NCBI GenBank assembly: GCA_021292105.1
Contig: CM037872.1
Span: 13,852,791 to 13,916,790, forward strand
Length of the DNA stretch: 64,000 nt
Origin: Anadara kagoshimensis
Taxonomy: Eukaryota; Mollusca; Bivalvia; Arcoida; Arcidae
Reading direction: 5' to 3'
Position numbers and translations under genes: made by a program. The notes below the pieces were generated by a model. That model was not told where the DNA came from and made no database searches. It was given only the letters and a program-made list of their open reading frames with translations. Of the stretch, positions 63,913 to 64,000 are shown in pieces (the first letter of the stretch is position 1; every line of letters starts with the position of its first letter).

Positions 63913-64000
63913 GAATACAAACATCATGACGCAAAAAGGCGTTATAACGAGAATACAAACATCATTACGCAAAAGGCGTTATAACGAGAATACAAACATC
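63913..64000. repeat. 37-bp tandem array with GGCGTTATAACGA
   Basis: GAATACAAACATCATTACGC plus AAAAGGCGTTATAACGA repeats at 63913, 63951 and 63988 and runs off the right edge. It carries the same TTATAACG core as the arrays at 45003 and 57545. Confidence 0.9.

Overview
Eukaryotic genomic DNA, AT-rich, with GT-AG introns and dense in small non-autonomous transposons (SINEs, MITEs, Helitron-like units). The intact gene matches animal citron Rho-interacting kinase (CIT; Drosophila sticky). The repeat style (short AGGTCA-rich satellites, tRNA-headed SINEs, copies ending near GGGCCTCTTG) fits a lophotrochozoan, most likely a bivalve mollusc. The species assignment is inference, not a database result.

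1-41.3 kb: the 3' part of CIT on the + strand. I resolve 37 coding exons (1443-41310) that splice without a frame break into 1957 codons plus a stop. In order they encode the end of the AGC-kinase catalytic domain, the AGC tail with a hydrophobic motif, about 1150 residues of coiled coil, a C1 zinc finger, a PH domain, a CNH (citron homology) domain, and a Ser/Lys-rich tail ending in a class I PDZ-ligand-like SDL. Earlier kinase exons lie left of the window. The introns hold about eleven copies of one tRNA-derived SINE, several MITE families, a 145-bp satellite and a 170-bp tandem array. At four exons (5, 9, 13 and 25) the exon end, with or without its 5' splice site, has been tandemly duplicated into the following intron. 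At exon 5 the duplication is in frame and offers a second splice donor that would add 22 residues.

41.3-63 kb: intergenic, with no convincing protein gene. Its centre is an 11.6-kb unit (45080-56696) bounded by perfect 17-bp inverted repeats and TTAA on both sides, as in piggyBac elements, but with no recognisable transposase. Inside are a foldback element, an 859-bp Tc1/mariner-type MITE and three head-to-tail units of 2.1-2.7 kb with Helitron-like 3' ends (hairpin, then CTAG-T). It sits inside an array built on GCGTTATAACGC. Beyond it are two long-stem hairpins, more SINE-like and tRNA-like copies, microsatellites and a 21-base poly-G run.

63-64 kb: the right edge holds a possible terminal exon of an unidentified membrane protein on the minus strand (splice acceptor, stop, AATAAA), and a TATA/initiator/splice-donor arrangement on the + strand. 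Both are tentative.
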